Assembly: GCA_036500605.1 (NCBI GenBank)
Contig: DASYBU010000022.1
Location: 57,828 to 121,827 of the forward strand
Reading direction: 5' to 3'
From: JAFALK01 sp036500605
Lineage (GTDB): Bacteria > Pseudomonadota > Gammaproteobacteria > Burkholderiales > Burkholderiaceae_C
Length of the DNA stretch: 64,000 nt
Position numbers and translations under genes: made by a program. Shown piece after piece: positions 26,166 to 35,439 of the stretch (its first letter is position 1; the number at the start of each line of letters is the position of its first letter). The notes under the pieces were generated by a model. It was not told the DNA's origin. It ran no database searches and saw nothing but the letters and a program-made list of their open reading frames with translations.

Positions 26166-26666
26166 ATGCTGTTTGCCGACGAACATGAGCTGATCGACCG
26201 CATTGCGCTGGCGCTGATCCGCCGCAAGGAGCGCATGGGCACGGCCGAGTCCTGCACGGGCGGCCTGATCGCCGCGGCTTGCACCGAGTTGCCGGGTTCG
26301 AGCCAATGGTTCGAGCGCGGCGTGGTCAGCTACAGCAACCAGGCCAAGACCGAGTTGCTGGGCGTACCGCCCGCCGTGATGGAAGTGCACGGCGCTGTCA
26401 GCGAGGAAGTGGCGCGGCACATGGCGCGCGGCCTGCTGGCCCATGCGCCGCTCGAATGGGCCTTGTCCGTCACCGGCATCGCGGGCCCGACCGGCGGCAG
26501 CGAAGGCAAGCCGGTCGGCACGGTGTGGCTCGCGCTGGCCCATTCGGGCGGGCCGGTGAAAGTCTGGCGCGAGCATTTCGCGGGTGACCGGCACGAGGTG
26601 CGCCTGGCCACCGTCCGTGCCGGCCTGCTGGCCTTGTGCGAGGCTGTCGAGGAAAAAGAAGCCTGA
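26166..26666 (+). CDS. pncC: Nicotinamide-nucleotide amidohydrolase (CinA C-terminal type)
   Basis: PncC turns nicotinamide mononucleotide into nicotinic acid mononucleotide in NAD salvage. The 166-residue protein has the family landmarks GTAESCTGGLIAAACTELPGSS, VVSYSNQAKTELLGV, GAVSEEVARHMA and SVTGIAGPTGGSEGKPVGTV. It is the stand-alone domain, without the CinA N-terminal half. The ATG at 26166 is chosen because the family starts a few residues before HELIDRI; an earlier ATG at 26139 adds nine residues. The stop lies 15 bp from that of the convergent DUF885 gene. Confidence 0.92.
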   Translation: MLFADEHELIDRIALALIRRKERMGTAESCTGGLIAAACTELPGSSQWFERGVVSYSNQAKTELLGVPPAVMEVHGAVSEEVARHMARGLLAHAPLEWALSVTGIAGPTGGSEGKPVGTVWLALAHSGGPVKVWREHFAGDRHEVRLATVRAGLLALCEAVEEKEA

Positions 26667-26681
26667 GGCCCCTCTCCTCGA

Positions 26682-28481
26682 TCAGCGGATCGGTTCGTCC
26701 AGGATCATCTCGCGCACAAAGCGCACCGGCGGCGCGCCGTAGCTCAGCACGGCATCGTGATAAGCCTTCAGCGTGAACTTCGGGCCCCAGGCCTTCTTCA
26801 CCGCTTCGCGCATGTCGAGCTGCTCCTGCACACCGACGAAGTAGGTGGGTAGTTGAGCGGAGGTGAGCTGGGCGCGCACCCACTTGCCGGCGGCCTCGCG
26901 CTCCTGCTGGAAGGTCTGCTTCGTCATCAGCTCCATCGCCTGTTCGCGCGTCCAGCCGTCCACATGGACGCCCTGGTCGAGCAGCGCATTGGCGATCGTG
27001 CGCAGGTAGAACTTGAGCTGCACGAGGTGGAACAGCGGGTCGTTGTTCAGATAGCCGCTCTCGCGCATCATGCGCTCGCTGTAGACGGCCCAGCCTTCGG
27101 CGAACAGGCCCGAGCGCAAGGTGGCGCGCAGCGTCGAGGGGAAGCGCGCCGAGTAGGCGCCTTCGAGGTAATGGCCGGGGATGCCTTCGTGAATGCTCAG
27201 CAGGTGGATCATCCGGCTGTTGTACTCACGCAGGAAGGAGTTCACCTGCGCGTCGGTCCAGTCCTTGGGGATCGGCGAGACGGCATAGAAGGTGGCCAGG
27301 CCCTTGTCCAGCGGGCCGGGCGAGTCGCAATAGGCCACGGCCACGCCTTGCTGGAACTCGGGCATCGTGATGATGCGCACCGGGTCGTTGGGCACGCTGA
27401 TCAGGTCCTTGTCGATCAGGAACTGGCGCGCTTGAGCCAGCGTCGCGGTGGCGTCGGCCACCAGTTCGTCGCGCTTGGGGCGCTCGGCATAGGCCAGCTC
27501 CAGGCCGGCCTCGATGCCGGCTTGCTGCTGCTCGGGCGTCGGGTTGGCGGGCAGGTCTTTCACGAGCGTGCGGGCCACTTCGTACATCTCGATGCGCACG
27601 CGCTTGAGTTCGGCCTCGGCGCGGGCCTTGATCTCGGCGCGCGACAGGGCCGAGTTCAGTGCGAATTGCAGCTTCTGGTCGTAGAGCTTCTGGCCGATGC
27701 GGAAGTCGCCCTTGGCGTTGGGCACCAGGGTCTTGTCCAGCCACTCTTGTTGTTCGCTAACCGCCTTCTTCAGCGTGGCGATGGCGGCAACCAGGCGCGC
27801 GCGATCGGCGCCTTGCAGTTCATCGAGATGCGGCGTGATGAAGGTGTCGACGATCTCGAGCACGCCGCCGTTCTGCTTGGCGACGGTCTCGGCGTGGATC
27901 TTGGGCACGCGGGCCGGGTCGAGATTGGCGCGGGCCTGGGCGAACAGCTGCGGGAGCTTTTCCATCCGCGCGGCGGCGGCCTTCAGGCGCTGCGGCAGCG
28001 GCGCGTACTCGCGGGCCATCAGGTTGTAGAGCGCATTGCCGGCCAGTTGGCTGTAGACCTGCGGATCCCAGGCCCAGTCCTGCTCGGCCTGCCAGGTGAA
28101 GACGTCGTAGCGCAGCTGGTTGCGCAGCAGCAGCGCGTCGATCTGGTTCTCGCGCGAAAGCTTCGTGATGTCGACATGGTCCAGTTCGGCCAGCAGCTTC
28201 TGGCTGCCCGCGAGCGCCTTGGCGCGGCCGGCGGCGCTGTAGTCGTCGATCTCCTTGTCGTACTTGTGCTCGCCGAGGAAGGTGGCGTTGATCGGCGCGA
28301 CGCGCATCCAGTGAGCGAGCGCGCGGCCGGCCAGCGCAGTGAAGGCGGCGTCGGCTTGGGTCGTGGTTGGCGCGGCGGCTTGTGCGGTCGCTTGAGCGGT
28401 GGCCGCGTGGGCGCTGGTGGTGAGGGCCAGTGGCGCGCACAGGGCGGCGCTCAGGCTCAGCACGAGGGCTGTTCTCTTCAT
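26682..28481 (-). CDS. DUF885 family exported protein, putative metallopeptidase
   Basis: The 599-residue protein has a signal peptide (MKRTALVLSLSAALCAPLAL, cleaved near AHA). It contains the DUF885 core with LSIHEGIPGHYLEGAYS, a spaced HE...H metal-binding pattern, then LRSGLFAEGWAVYSERMM with a likely third ligand. The family is thought to be zinc peptidases; the substrate is unknown. Length fits. The gene lies 35 bp downstream of holA on the same strand but is not functionally related to it. Confidence 0.85.
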   Translation of the reverse strand: MKRTALVLSLSAALCAPLALTTSAHAATAQATAQAAAPTTTQADAAFTALAGRALAHWMRVAPINATFLGEHKYDKEIDDYSAAGRAKALAGSQKLLAELDHVDITKLSRENQIDALLLRNQLRYDVFTWQAEQDWAWDPQVYSQLAGNALYNLMAREYAPLPQRLKAAAARMEKLPQLFAQARANLDPARVPKIHAETVAKQNGGVLEIVDTFITPHLDELQGADRARLVAAIATLKKAVSEQQEWLDKTLVPNAKGDFRIGQKLYDQKLQFALNSALSRAEIKARAEAELKRVRIEMYEVARTLVKDLPANPTPEQQQAGIEAGLELAYAERPKRDELVADATATLAQARQFLIDKDLISVPNDPVRIITMPEFQQGVAVAYCDSPGPLDKGLATFYAVSPIPKDWTDAQVNSFLREYNSRMIHLLSIHEGIPGHYLEGAYSARFPSTLRATLRSGLFAEGWAVYSERMMRESGYLNNDPLFHLVQLKFYLRTIANALLDQGVHVDGWTREQAMELMTKQTFQQEREAAGKWVRAQLTSAQLPTYFVGVQEQLDMREAVKKAWGPKFTLKAYHDAVLSYGAPPVRFVREMILDEPIR

Positions 28482-28516
28482 GATCTGTCTCCTCTTGGAA
28501 TGGAAAGAATTCCTCT

Positions 28517-29590
28517 TCAGGCGTGCAGGCTCAGCTTCGGCGCCTTCGGGCCGGCCGTGGTTTCGGCGAGCATCAGCGCGAGCTTGCGCAGGCCCGCCCA
28601 GGCATCGAGCGGCCAGCCGGGATGGCGCAGGCCCTTGACCAAGCCGTCGCAGATCTGCGCGGCTTCGAGCAGCGGCGTCAGGTCGCGGCCTTTCAGGCCC
28701 GGCGCGATGCGCTCGAAGATGCGTTCCTTGGCGCCCCAGATGCGCGCCTCGCGCAGCGCCATCGGCAGCGGCCGGCCGGCGGCGAGCGCATCACACACGC
28801 GCTTGAGGCCGCGGATGTCTTCAGCCAGGCTCCAATGCACCAGCACGGCGGCCTCGCCTTCGGCCTCCAGGCCGTCGAGCATGCGCAGCACGCGCGTCAA
28901 CTGACCCGAGAGCACGGCCTCGCTGAGCTTGAAGACATCGAAGCGCGCCACGTCGAGCACGGCGGCTTCGATGTGCTCGAAGCTCAGCGTGCCCTTGGGG
29001 TGCAGCAGCGCGAGCTTTTGCAGCTCCTGGTGCGCGGCCAGCAAGTTGCCTTCCACGCGATCCGAGAAGAAGGCCAGCGTGCGTTGGCCGGCTTCGCCGT
29101 CTTCCACATGCTGGCCTTGTGCGGCCAGGCGTTGCGCGATCCATTGCGGCAGGGCGCGGCGTTCGACGGGATCGACGCGAACCGTAACGCCGGCAGCATC
29201 CAGGGCCTGGAACCACGCGCTGTTCTGCTGCGTCTTGTCGAGCTTGGGGAGGGTGACGAGCGTGACCACGTCTTCGGGCAGCCGTTCGCAATAACGCTGC
29301 AAAGCCTCGGAGCCATCCTTGCCGGGCTTGCCCGAAGGAATGCGGATCTCGATGAACTGGCGCTCGGCAAACAGGCTCATCGCCTGCGCGGCGGCCAGCA
29401 CCGGGCCCCAGTCGAAATAGGCGCCCGCGACGATGAAGACCTTGCGCTCGTCATAACCGTCTGCCTTGGCGGCAGCGCGGATCGTGTCGGCGGCTTCCTG
29501 CGCGAGCAGCGGCTCGTCACCGTAGACGGTATAGATCGGGCGCAGGCCCTTGGCGAGCGCCTGGGTCAGAGCATCGGCGCGGAGTTGCAT
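28517..29590 (-). CDS. holA: DNA polymerase III subunit delta
   Basis: HolA is the clamp-loader subunit that opens the beta clamp. The 357-residue protein begins MQLRADALTQALAKGLRPIY followed by TVYGDEPLLAQEAAD, typical of HolA. The three-domain AAA+-like fold lacks a real Walker A, as expected. It follows lptE (gap of 1 bp) and leuS in the conserved order leuS-lptE-holA. Confidence 0.93.
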   Translation of the reverse strand: MQLRADALTQALAKGLRPIYTVYGDEPLLAQEAADTIRAAAKADGYDERKVFIVAGAYFDWGPVLAAAQAMSLFAERQFIEIRIPSGKPGKDGSEALQRYCERLPEDVVTLVTLPKLDKTQQNSAWFQALDAAGVTVRVDPVERRALPQWIAQRLAAQGQHVEDGEAGQRTLAFFSDRVEGNLLAAHQELQKLALLHPKGTLSFEHIEAAVLDVARFDVFKLSEAVLSGQLTRVLRMLDGLEAEGEAAVLVHWSLAEDIRGLKRVCDALAAGRPLPMALREARIWGAKERIFERIAPGLKGRDLTPLLEAAQICDGLVKGLRHPGWPLDAWAGLRKLALMLAETTAGPKAPKLSLHA

Positions 29591-29591
29591 C

Positions 29592-30080
29592 TCAGATGGG
29601 CTTGAGGACGGCGAGGCGACGCAAGACCTGGTGAATGGCGTCGGACTGCATGGCGCGGTACAGCTGCGCCTCTTCCTGCTCCTTGGCCAGCGCCTGCGTT
29701 TCCGTATACGTCATTTCACGCGTGATCGTCATCTCGGTGCGCGGCAGCAGCACTTCGCCATCGGGGCGGCGCAGCACGTAGTCGAGGTGCAGGCGCAGTT
29801 CCCACTCGCGGACCTGGCCCGCGCTGGTCGGCACGACCACGACTTTTTCGCGCGTGTCGCGCTCGGCCTCGATCACGACTTCGGCGCGGTTGGGGTCGTC
29901 CATCACCTGCACCGAGGTGCGCAGGAGCTGGCGGCGCAGCTCGGCCTGCATGGCCGAGTTGCGCGAAAAGCCGGTCAGGCCGACCGACTTGAAATGCAGC
30001 TCGGGCTCGCGGCGCAGCTCGAAGCCGCAGCCCGACAAGGCCAGCAAACTCAAGAGGGCTGCGCGTCTTTGCATATTCAA
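29592..30080 (-). CDS. lptE: LPS-assembly lipoprotein LptE
   Basis: LptE plugs the LptD barrel and helps place lipopolysaccharide in the outer membrane. The 162-residue protein has a lipoprotein signal (LLSLLALSGC, Cys at about 18) followed by GFELRREPELHFKSVGL, the common start of mature LptE. It overlaps leuS by 4 bp and adjoins holA. Overall sequence conservation of the family is low, so synteny carries much of the call. Confidence 0.92.
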   Translation of the reverse strand: MNMQRRAALLSLLALSGCGFELRREPELHFKSVGLTGFSRNSAMQAELRRQLLRTSVQVMDDPNRAEVVIEAERDTREKVVVVPTSAGQVREWELRLHLDYVLRRPDGEVLLPRTEMTITREMTYTETQALAKEQEEAQLYRAMQSDAIHQVLRRLAVLKPI

Positions 30081-32713
30081 ACCACCACGTTGACGAGACG
30101 ACCCGGGACGACGATCACTTTCTTGGGCGCGCGGCCCTCGCTGAACTTGATCGTTTCTTCATTGGCCAGAGCGGCTGCTTCGATGGTGGCCTTGTCCGCG
30201 TTGGCGGCGATCTTGATGGCGCCGCGCAGCTTGCCGTTGACCTGAAGCATCAGCTCGATCTGGTCTTGCACCAGCGCCGATTCATCGGCCACAGGCCAGG
30301 GCGCATCGAGCAGATCGCCGAGCTCGCTTGCAAAGCCAAGATCCACCCACAGCGTGTGAGCGATGTGCGGGCAGGCCGGATACAGCACGCGCAGCAGCAC
30401 GCTGAAGCCTTCGCGCACGACGGCCGGCGCGGTGCCCTTGAAGCCTTCGAGCGCATTGAGCAACTTCATCGCGCCGGAGGCCACGGTGTTGTACTGCATG
30501 CGCTCGTAGTCGTAGCTGACCTGCTTGAGCACCAGGTGGACTTCACGGCGCAGCGCCTTGGCGTCTTCGGCGAGGTTCGCGAAATCGGTGCCTGCGCCCT
30601 TGATCACGTCAGCGTTCTTCGCACCAAACGCCCACACGCGCTTGAGGAAACGGTGCGCGCCTTCCACGCCCGCATCGTTCCATTCGAGCGTCTGCTCGGG
30701 CGGCGAAGCGAACATGACGAACAGGCGAGCGGTGTCGGCGCCGTACTGCGCGATCAGGGCCTGGGGGTCGACGCCGTTGTTCTTGGACTTGGACATGGTG
30801 GTCCAGCCCTCGTAGTTCACGGGGAGTCCATCGCGCTTCGCTGTAGCCGAGATCACATGCTTGTGGTCGTCGCGCACGATATCGAGGTCGCGTTCCCAGA
30901 AGTATTCGCGGCCACCTTCTACGGACTCACGCTTGAAGCCTTCATTGAGCACCATGCCCTGCGTCAGCAAGCGCTTGAACGGCTCATCCGCCTTGACCAG
31001 CCCCAGATCGCGCATGACCTTGGTCCAGAAGCGCGCGTAGAGCAAGTGAAGGATCGCATGTTCGATGCCGCCGATGTACTGGTCCATGCCGCCATCGCGC
31101 ATCCAGTATTCCGTGCCCGCGCCGACCATCGCATCCGCATTTTTCGCGTCGCAATAGCGCATGAAATACCAGGACGAATCGACGAAGGTGTCCATCGTGT
31201 CCGTCTCGCGCTGGGCCGGCTTGCCGCAGCAAGGGCAGGCGACGTTCAGGAAATCAGCGCGCTTGTGCAGCGGGTTGCCGCTGCCGTCCGGGATGCAATC
31301 CTCGGGCAGTACGACCGGCAGATCCTTCTCGGGCACCGGCACCGTACCGCAGGCCTCGCAATGGATGATCGGGATCGGCGTGCCCCAGTAGCGCTGGCGG
31401 CTGACGCCCCAGTCGCGCAGGCGCCAGGTGGTCTTCTTCTCGCCGAGTGCGCCGAGCAGCTCGGCGACCTTGTCGACCGCCGCCTTGTAGCCGAGGCCAT
31501 CGAGCACGCCGGAGTTGACGGCGAGGCCGCGCTGCTTGTCGCCGTACCACTCGCCCCAGCCGTCGAGGCTGAAGGTCTCGCCCTCAACGCTAACGACCTG
31601 CTTGATCGCAATGCCGTACTTCTTGGCAAAGGCGAAATCGCGTTCGTCATGCGCGGGCACGCCCATCACGGCGCCGTCGCCGTAGGAGATCAGGACGTAG
31701 TTGCCGACCCAGACTTCGACCTGTTCGTGCGTCAGCGGATGCGTGACGAACGTGCCCGTCGGCATGCCCTTCTTCTCTTGCGTGGCGAGCTCGGCCTCGG
31801 TCGTGCCGCCTTGCTTGCATTCCTCGATGAAGGCAGCCAGCGCGGGGTTCGACGCGGCGGCGTGTGCGGCGAGTGGATGCTCGGGCGCGACGGCGCAGAA
31901 GGTCACGCCCATGATCGTGTCGGCGCGCGTCGTGAAGACGTAGAGCTTGCCGTCTTGAATCAAGGCACCGTCAGCGCCCTTGATCGTGTGCGGGAAGGCG
32001 AAGCGCACGCCCTCGCTCTTGCCGATCCAGTTTTCCTGCATCAGGCGCACGCGCTCGGGCCAGCCGGACAGGTATTGCGGGTCGGCCGGATTGGCCACGG
32101 CCGAGAGCAGTTCCTCGGCATATTGCGTGATGTTCAGGTAGTAGCCAGGGATCTCGCGCTTCTCGACCGGCGCGCCTGAGCGCCAGCCCTTGCCGTCGAT
32201 CACCTGCTCATTGGCCAGCACGGTCATGTCAACTGGGTCCCAGTTGACGACCTGCGTGCGGCGCTCGGCGATGCCTTTTTCGAGCATCTTCAGGAACAGC
32301 CACTGGTTCCACTTGTAGTACTCGGGCTGGCAGGTGGCGACCTCGCGCGACCAGTCGATCGCCAGGCCCATCGCCTGCATCTGGCTCTTCATGTAGGCGA
32401 TGTTGTCGTAGGTCCACTGGGCCGGCGGCACCTTGCCCTTCATCGCGGCGTTCTCGGCCGGCAGGCCGAAAGCGTCCCATCCCATCGGCATCAGGACGTT
32501 GTAGCCCTTCATGCGCAGCTGGCGCGTGAGCATGTCGTTGATCGTGTAGTTGCGCACATGGCCCATATGCAGCTTGCCGCTCGGGTAGGGCAGCATGGAG
32601 CAGGCGTAGAACTTGGGGCGCGAGGCGTCTTCACGCACTTCGTAAGCCTTGTTGGCGTTCCAGTGCGCGTGCGCAGCGGCTTCGATCTCGTTGGGGGCGT
32701 ATTTCTCGTTCAT
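30077..32713 (-). CDS. leuS: Leucyl-tRNA synthetase
   Basis: LeuS charges tRNA-Leu. The 878-residue class I enzyme has the HIGH-type motif (PYPSGKLHMGHVRNY), the editing domain in the middle (around 225-420, with GVPAHDERDFAFA), a zinc-ribbon-like Cys cluster (HCEACGTVP, NVACPCCGKP) and the KMSKS-type motif (TMSKSKNNGVDP). Length is normal. It starts the leuS-lptE-holA operon and is 38 bp downstream of the tolR-like gene. Confidence 0.97.
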   Translation of the reverse strand: MNEKYAPNEIEAAAHAHWNANKAYEVREDASRPKFYACSMLPYPSGKLHMGHVRNYTINDMLTRQLRMKGYNVLMPMGWDAFGLPAENAAMKGKVPPAQWTYDNIAYMKSQMQAMGLAIDWSREVATCQPEYYKWNQWLFLKMLEKGIAERRTQVVNWDPVDMTVLANEQVIDGKGWRSGAPVEKREIPGYYLNITQYAEELLSAVANPADPQYLSGWPERVRLMQENWIGKSEGVRFAFPHTIKGADGALIQDGKLYVFTTRADTIMGVTFCAVAPEHPLAAHAAASNPALAAFIEECKQGGTTEAELATQEKKGMPTGTFVTHPLTHEQVEVWVGNYVLISYGDGAVMGVPAHDERDFAFAKKYGIAIKQVVSVEGETFSLDGWGEWYGDKQRGLAVNSGVLDGLGYKAAVDKVAELLGALGEKKTTWRLRDWGVSRQRYWGTPIPIIHCEACGTVPVPEKDLPVVLPEDCIPDGSGNPLHKRADFLNVACPCCGKPAQRETDTMDTFVDSSWYFMRYCDAKNADAMVGAGTEYWMRDGGMDQYIGGIEHAILHLLYARFWTKVMRDLGLVKADEPFKRLLTQGMVLNEGFKRESVEGGREYFWERDLDIVRDDHKHVISATAKRDGLPVNYEGWTTMSKSKNNGVDPQALIAQYGADTARLFVMFASPPEQTLEWNDAGVEGAHRFLKRVWAFGAKNADVIKGAGTDFANLAEDAKALRREVHLVLKQVSYDYERMQYNTVASGAMKLLNALEGFKGTAPAVVREGFSVLLRVLYPACPHIAHTLWVDLGFASELGDLLDAPWPVADESALVQDQIELMLQVNGKLRGAIKIAANADKATIEAAALANEETIKFSEGRAPKKVIVVPGRLVNVVV

Positions 32714-32751
32714 GATGGGTCAGCGCTTCTCAGGTCGAGCGCGAATTGTAT

Positions 32752-33174
32752 TTATTGAGGATCGCCGGCCTGCGCGACGAAGGCAATGTGCGAAAGACCG
32801 GCCTTCTGGCACCAGCCGATCAGCTCGGCCACGCGGCCGTAGGGCACGTCCTTGTCGGCGCGCAGCTGCACTTCGAGCGCCGGGTTCGCGGAACCCAGGG
32901 CCTGGATGCGCTGCTGGAAGGTCTTGGCGTCGAGCACATCGTCACCGAGGTGCAAGGCGCCGTCGGGCGTCATGCCCACGGTGATGAAGCTGGGCGCATC
33001 GCTGGGCGTGGCGGCTTCGCTCTTGGGCAGATCAAGCTGGAGCGAGGCGCTCATCAGCGGCGCGGCAATCATGAAGATCACCAGCAGGACGAGCATCACG
33101 TCGATCAACGGCGTCATGTTGATCTCGCCCATGGGCTTGGGCTGCTCGGTGCGCTCTAAACGACCGAAACTCAT
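32752..33174 (-). CDS. tolR: ExbD/TolR family proton-channel protein
   Basis: The 140-residue protein has one N-terminal span with the channel Asp (MTPLIDVMLVLLVIFMI) and a periplasmic domain ending GLSHIAFVAQ. I start it at ATG 33174 (MSFGRLERTEQPKPMGEIN); upstream sequence up to 33252 belongs to the intergenic repeat. With the TolQ/ExbB-like protein it forms a proton-driven motor, either Tol-Pal (cell envelope) or ExbBD (TonB energy). No tolA, tolB, pal or tonB gene is in the window, so Tol versus Exb cannot be decided and the symbol is tentative. Confidence 0.85.
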   Translation of the reverse strand: MSFGRLERTEQPKPMGEINMTPLIDVMLVLLVIFMIAAPLMSASLQLDLPKSEAATPSDAPSFITVGMTPDGALHLGDDVLDAKTFQQRIQALGSANPALEVQLRADKDVPYGRVAELIGWCQKAGLSHIAFVAQAGDPQ

Positions 33175-33296
33175 GTTGGCCCCTCGCCCGGCGAGTACGC
33201 CGGTCGGTCCCCCGAGGGGACGGCGATACTTGCCGGCTCGACCGGCAAGCACATCGCCAAACGGGCCGGCTTGGGAGCGGCCCGGCGCTCGGCCCG
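33175..33296 (+). repeat. Structured intergenic element, copy A
   Basis: This ~120-bp element fills the gap between the tolQ-like and tolR-like genes. Stem 1 pairs CCCCTCG with CGAGGGG and holds an inner stem CCGGCG-AGTA-CGCCGG. Stem 2 pairs GGCGAT with ATCGCC around CTTGCCGG/CCGGCAAG. Stem 3 pairs CGGGCCG with CGGCCCG. Copy B at 35865 has the same order of stems with different but still paired bases. It lies in the opposite orientation to transcription here. It could be a dispersed repeat or a structured RNA. Confidence 0.75.
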
Positions 33297-33307
33297 CAAT
33301 GCCCTCG

Positions 33308-33955
33308 TCATGGCGCGTCTTCTAGCATTTCGCGCAGATCGTGCGCGAAGCCTTCGAGTTCGGCCTCGCAAGCACCGACCTGCTTGCCGAAGATGTTGTA
33401 GGCCAGCACGGCGGGGATCGCCACGGCCAGACCGGCAGCAGTCATGATCAGCGCCTCGCCGACAGGCCCGGCAATCTTTTCGATGCTGATGTTGCCGCCT
33501 GCCGAGATGCTGACCAGCGCGTGATAGATGCCCCAGACCGTGCCGAACAGGCCGACGAAGGGCGCAATCGCGCCGATGGAGGCGAGCAACACCTGGCCGA
33601 ATTGCAGGCGCGCGAGCACCGAGTGCAGCGCATCGCGCAGGCGGCGCGTCAGGCGCGACTCGCGCTTGCCGGAGCCTTCGAGGCTGGTCTGTGCGCTCGG
33701 CGCGGTGGCCGCTTGGAGCAGAGGCAGCAACAGCGCCTCGGCATCGAAGTTCTCGAGCGCTGCGCGGCCCGCGTTCAGATCGGCCGCCGACCAGAAAGCA
33801 GCCAGCGCCCGCGTCATCGAACGGCGTGCGCGCACCAGCGTCCAGCCCTTCCAAAGAATCATCACCCACGCGCTGACCGACATGGCGAGCAACAGCAGCG
33901 CGACCGCGCGCGCGATGCCGTCAGCCTGCGCCCAGTAGTCGGCAAAGCCGGTCAT
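33308..33955 (-). CDS. tolQ: MotA/TolQ/ExbB family proton-channel protein
   Basis: The 215-residue protein starts at ATG 33955 (MTGFADYWAQADGIARAVAL), overlapping the dapB stop by 4 bp; longer readings lie inside dapB. It has a first span near 16-36 and two C-terminal spans (ASIGAIAPFVGLFGTVWGIY and the GPVGEALIMTAAGLAVAIPA region), the usual ExbB/TolQ topology. With the next gene it forms a proton motor. Placement after dapB is common in Burkholderiales. Tol or Exb identity is not resolved by the window. Confidence 0.85.
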   Translation of the reverse strand: MTGFADYWAQADGIARAVALLLLAMSVSAWVMILWKGWTLVRARRSMTRALAAFWSAADLNAGRAALENFDAEALLLPLLQAATAPSAQTSLEGSGKRESRLTRRLRDALHSVLARLQFGQVLLASIGAIAPFVGLFGTVWGIYHALVSISAGGNISIEKIAGPVGEALIMTAAGLAVAIPAVLAYNIFGKQVGACEAELEGFAHDLREMLEDAP

Positions 33956-34761
33956 TGCTTGTTGAACCCGAGCACGTCGCCCATGTCGTAGAGACCGGGC
34001 TTGCCGACCGCGACCAGGAAGTTCGCGGCACGCAATGCGCCCTGTGCAAAAGTCTGGCGGCTGCTGGCCTTGTGGCTGATCTCGATGCGCTCGCCGATGC
34101 CGGCGAACATGACGGTGTGGTCGCCAATGATGTCGCCGCCGCGCACGGTGGCGAAGCCGATCGTGGACGGATCGCGCGCGCCGGTCACGCCTTCGCGGCC
34201 GTAGACGGCGCAAGCCTTCAGATCGCGTCCGAGCGCATCGGCCACGGCCTCGCCCATCGCCAGGGCCGTGCCGCTCGGTGCATCGACCTTGTGGCGGTGA
34301 TGGGCCTCGACGATCTCGATGTCATAGCCTTCGCTGAGCGCGCGGGCAGCCTGGTCCAGCAGGCGCAGCACCACGTTCACGCCGACGCTCATATTGGGCG
34401 CCATCATGATGCCGACATGCCGGGCTTGTTCGCCGATCTCGGCCTTCTGTTCAGGCGTGAAGCCGGTCGTGCCGATCACGCATTTCACGCCGAGCTCGCG
34501 GCACACGGCCAGATGGGCCAGCGTGCCTTCGGGGCGCGTGAAATCGATCAGCACATCGGCGCCTTGCAGGCCTTCGCGCAGATCGGCGGTGATCTTGACG
34601 CCGCTGGTCTGGCCCAGGAAAAGAGCTGCATCCTGGCCAATCGCCGCGCTGCCGGGCATGTCGAGCGCGCCGCTGAGCGTGCAGCCCTCGGTCATCTGGA
34701 CTGCTTCGATCAGCATGCGGCCCATGCGGCCGGAGCTGCCTGCAATTGCGATGCGTGTCAC
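33952..34761 (-). CDS. dapB: 4-hydroxy-tetrahydrodipicolinate reductase
   Basis: DapB makes tetrahydrodipicolinate with NAD(P)H in the lysine and diaminopimelate pathway. The 269-residue protein has the N-terminal nucleotide motif MTRIAIAGSSGRMGR, the catalytic EAHHRHKVDAPSGTA segment with its His pair and Lys, and GFTPEQKAEI in the middle. Length is standard. Its start overlaps the bamE stop by 4 bp, so bamE-dapB-tolQ are probably one transcript. Confidence 0.96.
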   Translation of the reverse strand: MTRIAIAGSSGRMGRMLIEAVQMTEGCTLSGALDMPGSAAIGQDAALFLGQTSGVKITADLREGLQGADVLIDFTRPEGTLAHLAVCRELGVKCVIGTTGFTPEQKAEIGEQARHVGIMMAPNMSVGVNVVLRLLDQAARALSEGYDIEIVEAHHRHKVDAPSGTALAMGEAVADALGRDLKACAVYGREGVTGARDPSTIGFATVRGGDIIGDHTVMFAGIGERIEISHKASSRQTFAQGALRAANFLVAVGKPGLYDMGDVLGFNKQ

Positions 34762-35333
34762 GGCGTCAGTTCCAGCGGCGGGTAGCTGCGCTGCGGCCCC
34801 TTGATGTCGCTGGCGGCTTCGGCTTGTTTGACGGGCAGGGGCAGGGCCTTGATCTCGGCTTCGGTCAGGTCGAGCTTGGGCAGTTGGTCGCTGCTGGGCT
34901 TGAGCGAGATCGCGGCGACGAATTCCTTCTCCGTCGGCAGGTTCTCGGGCACGTCGAGCGACTTCAGCTTGTCGCCGTCAAACCAGGCCACCACCTTGCG
35001 CTGCTCGAAGGGCGTGCCCTGGCGGCGGATCGTGAAGGTGTAGTCCCAGCGGTCGTTGTGGAAGACGTCGGTCAGCAGCGGCGTGCCGAGCAGGTCCTTG
35101 ACCTGGTCGCGGGTCATGCCGGGCTGGACGCGGGCGACTTGTTCCTTGGTCAGCACATTGCCCTGGACGATCTCGACGCGGTAGGGCGTCACCAGGCCCA
35201 GCACCTTGTCGCCCGAGACGGACGCCAGGGAGTTCCATGACGGCAGCGAGGGCATCGAAGGCAGGCTGGAACAGGCACTCAGAGCGGCGCTCAGGGTGAG
35301 CAGAAGGAGGGCGTTAGCTGGATTCGGGCGCAT
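34758..35333 (-). CDS. bamE: Outer-membrane assembly lipoprotein BamE
   Basis: BamE is part of the BAM complex that folds outer-membrane proteins. From ATG 35333 the protein has 191 residues with a lipoprotein signal (LLLLTLSAALSAC) and the SmpA/OmlA core: VEIVQGNVLTKEQVARVQPG, MTRDQVKDLLGTPLL and DRWDYTFTIRRQG. The C-terminal tail is longer than in E. coli, as is common in this order. An upstream open stretch to 35537 overlaps the fur side and is not used. The divergent arrangement with fur is a known synteny. Confidence 0.94.
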   Translation of the reverse strand: MRPNPANALLLLTLSAALSACSSLPSMPSLPSWNSLASVSGDKVLGLVTPYRVEIVQGNVLTKEQVARVQPGMTRDQVKDLLGTPLLTDVFHNDRWDYTFTIRRQGTPFEQRKVVAWFDGDKLKSLDVPENLPTEKEFVAAISLKPSSDQLPKLDLTEAEIKALPLPVKQAEAASDIKGPQRSYPPLELTP

Positions 35334-35439
35334 GAGCTCTGAGGTTGGATGCCCGGCGCCGTCGAAACAGGCGCCAAGCTGGCTATGATCGGCGCATTCT
35401 AGCGGCTGGCCTCTGGTGGTCCGGCCCGCATTGCATGCC

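Noticed and set aside
26853..28904. Plus-strand open frame of 683 codons opposite the DUF885 gene
   Set aside because: Antisense shadow. It has no motif and no ribosome site.
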